A stretch of 64,000 nucleotides of DNA, taken from the NCBI RefSeq assembly GCF_026004075.1, contig NZ_BPIK01000001.1:97501-161500 (forward strand). Direction: 5' to 3'. The DNA is from Meiothermus sp. (GTDB lineage Bacteria; Deinococcota; Deinococci; Deinococcales; Thermaceae). This document shows, one piece after another, positions 61,316-64,000 of the stretch (its first letter is position 1; each line of letters starts with the position of its first letter). The notes beneath the pieces were generated by a model. It was given only the letters and a program-made list of their open reading frames with translations, made no database searches and was not told the origin of the DNA. A program made the position numbers and the translations under genes.

Positions 61316-62662
61316 ATGCAGCCACACCTAACCGGGCTTAAGGGATTTACGCTGGTGGCTTTCGGGCAACTGGTCTCGCTGGTGGGCAGCGGCATGAGCC
61401 AGTTTGCTCTTACCATCTGGGCCTTCGAAAAAACCGGGCTGGCGACCTCGCTGGCTCTGATGGGCTTTTTCTATATGGTTCCGCTCATCCTGATCTCGCC
61501 CCTGGCGGGGGCCTGGGTCGATCGGGGCAACCGCAAGCTCATGATGATGGTCTCCGATCTGGGCGCTGCTGGAGGTACGCTGGCGGTATTTTTGCTTTAT
61601 TTGAGCGGAAACCTTGAGATATGGCATCTGTACGTGGTAGGCGCGCTCAACGGCCTGACCAGTGCCTTCCAGTGGCCTGCCTACTCGGCGGCCATCTCCA
61701 CCATGGTAGACAAGAAAGACTACGCCCGGGCCAATGGCCTGCTCTCGCTGGCCGAATCGGCTTCGGGCATTGGGGCTCCCATTCTGGCGGGTATCCTGCT
61801 GGGGCTGGTGGGGCTGAGGGGCATTCTTCTACTGGATCTGCTCACGTTTACGGCGGCTTTCACTACCCTTATGCTGGTACATGTACCGCAGCCCAAGCAA
61901 AGCGCAGCAGGCAGGGAAAGCCGGGGAAGCTTGCTGAGTGAGGCCCTGTATGGCTTCCGGTTCATTTTTGCCAGGCCCAGCCTGCTGGGCTTGCAGACGG
62001 TGTTCTTGCTGGGCAATTTGGTGGCCAACCTGGGTTCGGCCATCATGGCTGCGATGATTCTGGCCCGTACGGCCTCGAGCGAAACCGCGCTCGCGACCGT
62101 GCAGAGTGCCGCGGGCATTGGGGGCGTGCTGGGCGGGGTGCTGCTCTCCACCTGGGGCGGCCCCCGCCGCAAGGTGCACGGGGTGCTTATGGGCTGGGTG
62201 CTCTCGAGCTTTTTTGGCAGCGTGTTGCTGGGCCTGGGACAGAGCGTGTGGGTCTGGGCTACCTGCGCCTTTATATTTGCCCTGATTGTACCCATCCTGA
62301 ACGGCTCCAACCAGGCCATCTGGCAGGCCAAAGTACCCCCCGATGTGCAGGGCAAAGTGTTCGCGGCCCGGCGCATGATCGCCTGGGTGGCTGGGCCTTT
62401 GGCGATGCTGGTGGCCGGCCCCCTGGCCGACCGGGTGCTGACCCCAGCCATGATGCCCGATGGGGCCCTGGCAGGTTTTTTTGGGGGTCTGGTGGGGGTG
62501 GGGCCCGGGGCCGGAATGGCGCTTTTGTTGGTGATTAGCGGTCTGCTGGGGATGGTGGTGGGCCTGGGGGGGTACTTGTTCCGGGTGGTGCGGGAGGCCG
62601 AAGACCTGATCCCCGACCACGACCATGCCCTCGAGGTTCGCCCAGAACCGGTGGCATCGTAG
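61316..62662 (+). CDS. MFS efflux transporter, 448 aa
   Basis: Twelve membrane segments in two six-helix halves; the first half has VDRGNRKLMMMVSDLGAA, the MFS loop motif, near 70, and NGLTSAFQWPAYSAAISTMVDKKDYARANGL near 110-140, typical of the MFS_3/enterobactin-exporter and MefA-like group. A drug or siderophore-like substrate is plausible. The start is uncertain: ATG 61316 fits the family, but a GGAGGT at about 61287-61292 is 24 bases upstream with no start codon near it. Regulated probably by the divergent winged-helix protein. Confidence 0.85.
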   Translation: MQPHLTGLKGFTLVAFGQLVSLVGSGMSQFALTIWAFEKTGLATSLALMGFFYMVPLILISPLAGAWVDRGNRKLMMMVSDLGAAGGTLAVFLLYLSGNLEIWHLYVVGALNGLTSAFQWPAYSAAISTMVDKKDYARANGLLSLAESASGIGAPILAGILLGLVGLRGILLLDLLTFTAAFTTLMLVHVPQPKQSAAGRESRGSLLSEALYGFRFIFARPSLLGLQTVFLLGNLVANLGSAIMAAMILARTASSETALATVQSAAGIGGVLGGVLLSTWGGPRRKVHGVLMGWVLSSFFGSVLLGLGQSVWVWATCAFIFALIVPILNGSNQAIWQAKVPPDVQGKVFAARRMIAWVAGPLAMLVAGPLADRVLTPAMMPDGALAGFFGGLVGVGPGAGMALLLVISGLLGMVVGLGGYLFRVVREAEDLIPDHDHALEVRPEPVAS

Positions 62663-62706
62663 CCGCATTTAGAAAGGGCCGAATGGAGCGCCTGGCTTTG
62701 GTGTGA

Positions 62707-62712
62707 TATAAG
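62707..62712 (+). promoter_or_regulatory. Extended -10 of hisG
   Basis: TGATATAAG (62704-62712) has the TG of an extended -10 and ends nine bases before ATG 62722, which lacks a Shine-Dalgarno sequence. Confidence 0.45.
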
Positions 62713-62721
62713 GAAGCTCGG

Positions 62722-63361
62722 ATGATTCGAGGACGCTTCGCACTGGTGGTGGCTTTGCCCAAGGGGCGCAACTTTGCAGATGGCTACAGGGCCCTGACGC
62801 AGGCCGGGCTGGAACTGCCCCCCCTCGAGGGCGAACGGGCCTTGCTGCATGGGCAGGAGGGGGGGGGTGGCGGTGCTCGAGCTGCGCAACCACGACGTGC
62901 CCACCTACGTCGACCTGGGGATTGCCGATGTGGGGGTGGTGGGCAAGGATGTGTTGCTGGAGTCGGGGCGCGATGTGTACGAGCCGGTGGATCTGGGCAC
63001 GGGGGCCTGTCGCCTTTCGCTGATCCGCCACCCGGCTGTGACCGGGCCCATCCGGCGGATTGCCACCAAATACCCCCGCTTTACCGCGCAGGTGCTGCGC
63101 GAACGGGGGATGGTGGCCGATATCATCGAGCTGGCCGGCAATGTCGAGCTGGCCGCCCTCACCGGGCTGGCCGATGCGGTGGTGGATGTGGTGCAGACCG
63201 GGGCTACCCTCAAAGCAGCGGGCTTGCTCGAGGTTGAGGTGCTGGCCCACTCCACCGCCCGCTTTATCGTGAACCGCCAGTCACTCAAGCTCAAGCGTGA
63301 GCTGCTGCGCCCCCTTATCGAGCGCCTGCGGGCCAACGCCCACAACCTGCCTGCTTCCTAA
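62722..63361 (+). CDS. hisG: ATP phosphoribosyltransferase, short form, with +1 frameshift
   Basis: First enzyme of histidine synthesis, short form without the C-terminal ACT-like domain, so it should need HisZ. The first frame encodes [28 protein letters not shown]...LLHGQEGG, and the second continues [37 protein letters not shown] and [14 protein letters not shown] to the normal end at 63361. The switch is at a run of nine G (62859-62867); one G fewer would restore EGGVAVLEL in a single frame. It may be slippage during expression, a true mutation or a homopolymer sequencing error. Both halves are otherwise undamaged. Confidence 0.9.
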
Positions 63362-63420
63362 GCCCTGAGCCGCCAAGGGCAAAGATGAAAAACGTTGCAA
63401 TGCTCGAAGGCCGATGGCCG

Positions 63421-63426
63421 TAGAAT
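63421..63426 (+). promoter_or_regulatory. -10 box of the aldo/keto reductase gene
   Basis: TAGAAT lies eight bases before ATG 63435 with no Shine-Dalgarno sequence. TTGCAA (63395-63400) is 20 bases upstream. Confidence 0.4.
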
Positions 63427-63434
63427 CAGGCGCT

Positions 63435-64000
63435 ATGCGCTACCGCAAACTAGGAGAATCCGGTCTGTTCGTTTACCCCATCGCCCTCGGCACCATGCAG
63501 TTTGGCTGGACGGCCGACGAATCCACGGCTTTTGCCATCATGGACGCGTTCGTGGAGGCGGGCGGCAACCTGATCGATACCGCCGACATCTACAGCACCT
63601 GGGCGCCGGGCAACCCCGGCGGGGTCTCGGAGGAAATTATCGGGCGCTGGCTCAAAAGCCGGGGGCTGCGCGACCGCGTAATTGTAGCTACCAAGGTGCG
63701 CGGCCCGATGGGGCCGGGGGGCTCGGAGGGGCGCAACCACCCCTTGCAGCGCGAGGGGCTCTCGCGGGCCTGGATCATGCGGGCGGTGGAGGACAGCCTG
63801 CGCCGCCTGCAGGTTGACCACATCGACCTGTATCAGGTGCACTGGGTGGATAACCTGGTTCCCATCGAAGAGACCCTCTCAGCCCTGACCGATCTGGTGC
63901 GCAAAGGCTACGTGCGCTATATTGGCTGCTCCAACTTCTCGGCCTGGCGCTTAATGCAGGCTTTGTGGGCCTCGGATAAACATGGTTTTGAGAGCTTTGT
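63435..64000 (+). CDS. Aldo/keto reductase, cut by the window end
   Basis: NADPH-dependent (beta/alpha)8-barrel reductase of the YghZ/oxidoreductase type. [25 protein letters not shown] begins the barrel; the catalytic set is Asp in [10 protein letters not shown] with its Tyr near 53, Lys in VATKVRGP near 82 and His in YQVHWVDN near 133. [20 protein letters not shown] and [11 protein letters not shown] are also family features. The window holds 188 codons of an expected ~320. Confidence 0.93.
   Translation, partial: MRYRKLGESGLFVYPIALGTMQFGWTADESTAFAIMDAFVEAGGNLIDTADIYSTWAPGNPGGVSEEIIGRWLKSRGLRDRVIVATKVRGPMGPGGSEGRNHPLQREGLSRAWIMRAVEDSLRRLQVDHIDLYQVHWVDNLVPIEETLSALTDLVRKGYVRYIGCSNFSAWRLMQALWASDKHGFESF

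Overview
The window reads as chromosomal DNA of a moderately thermophilic member of the Thermaceae (Deinococcota), most likely Meiothermus. The evidence is a solitary 16S rRNA gene with its own terminator and no 23S or tRNA behind it, high GC with a striking excess of the word CTCGAG, many start codons placed 5-9 bases after a -10 box (leaderless transcripts), a CYP175-like P450, a short-form HisG and a Trp-attenuated trpE. The assignment is inference from these traits; no search was run.

Layout. 1-1326: 3' part of 16S rRNA. 1.5-2.8 kb: P450 gene broken by a 17-bp tandem duplication and an in-frame TGA, followed by a two-hairpin repeat that recurs near 25.3 kb. 3-6.1 kb (minus): MFS transporter, nitronate monooxygenase, HAD hydrolase. 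6.2-13.3 kb (plus): Trp attenuator and leader peptide, trpE, chorismate mutase, trpG, three family-2 glycosyltransferases, trpD and an LpxB-like protein, mostly with overlapping ends. 13.3-22.1 kb: membrane protein, amidase, unknown conserved protein, gyrB, peptide-type ABC transporter. 22.2-26 kb: small secreted proteins, thioesterase, ADP-ribosylglycohydrolase and a DUF4160/DUF2442 pair. 26-30.6 kb (minus): ROK regulator, sugar-binding protein and two permeases, with a promoter/operator at one end and a hairpin after the binding protein. 30.7-34.8 kb: D-aminoacyl-tRNA deacylase, two DegV proteins, serA.

34.8-52.5 kb is the most unusual region. It holds two BTAD-type regulators: one with TPR repeats only, the other with an NB-ARC ATPase and TPRs. 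Around them lie lipoproteins and secreted proteins of unknown function, including two ~930-residue paralogous lipoproteins with C-terminal Ig-like segments and a subtilase-like lipoprotein whose catalytic Asp is Gly. A nonamer CTGTTAAGA or close variant, repeated at 11-bp spacing as in SARP-type operators, lies before the subtilase gene and before the first lipoprotein operon; a different 11-bp tandem repeat precedes the second. I infer two regulator/envelope-lipoprotein modules, possibly responding to an intracellular or peptide signal.

52.5-64 kb is housekeeping and accessory metabolism: class V aminotransferase, SDR, UbiA-family prenyltransferase, sulfurtransferase, AcuI/YhdH reductase, PlsC, HU, nitroreductase, pseudouridine synthase, a winged-helix regulator divergent from an MFS exporter, hisG with a +1 frameshift at a G9 run, and an aldo/keto reductase cut by the window end. 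No tRNA, CRISPR array, transposase or origin was seen.
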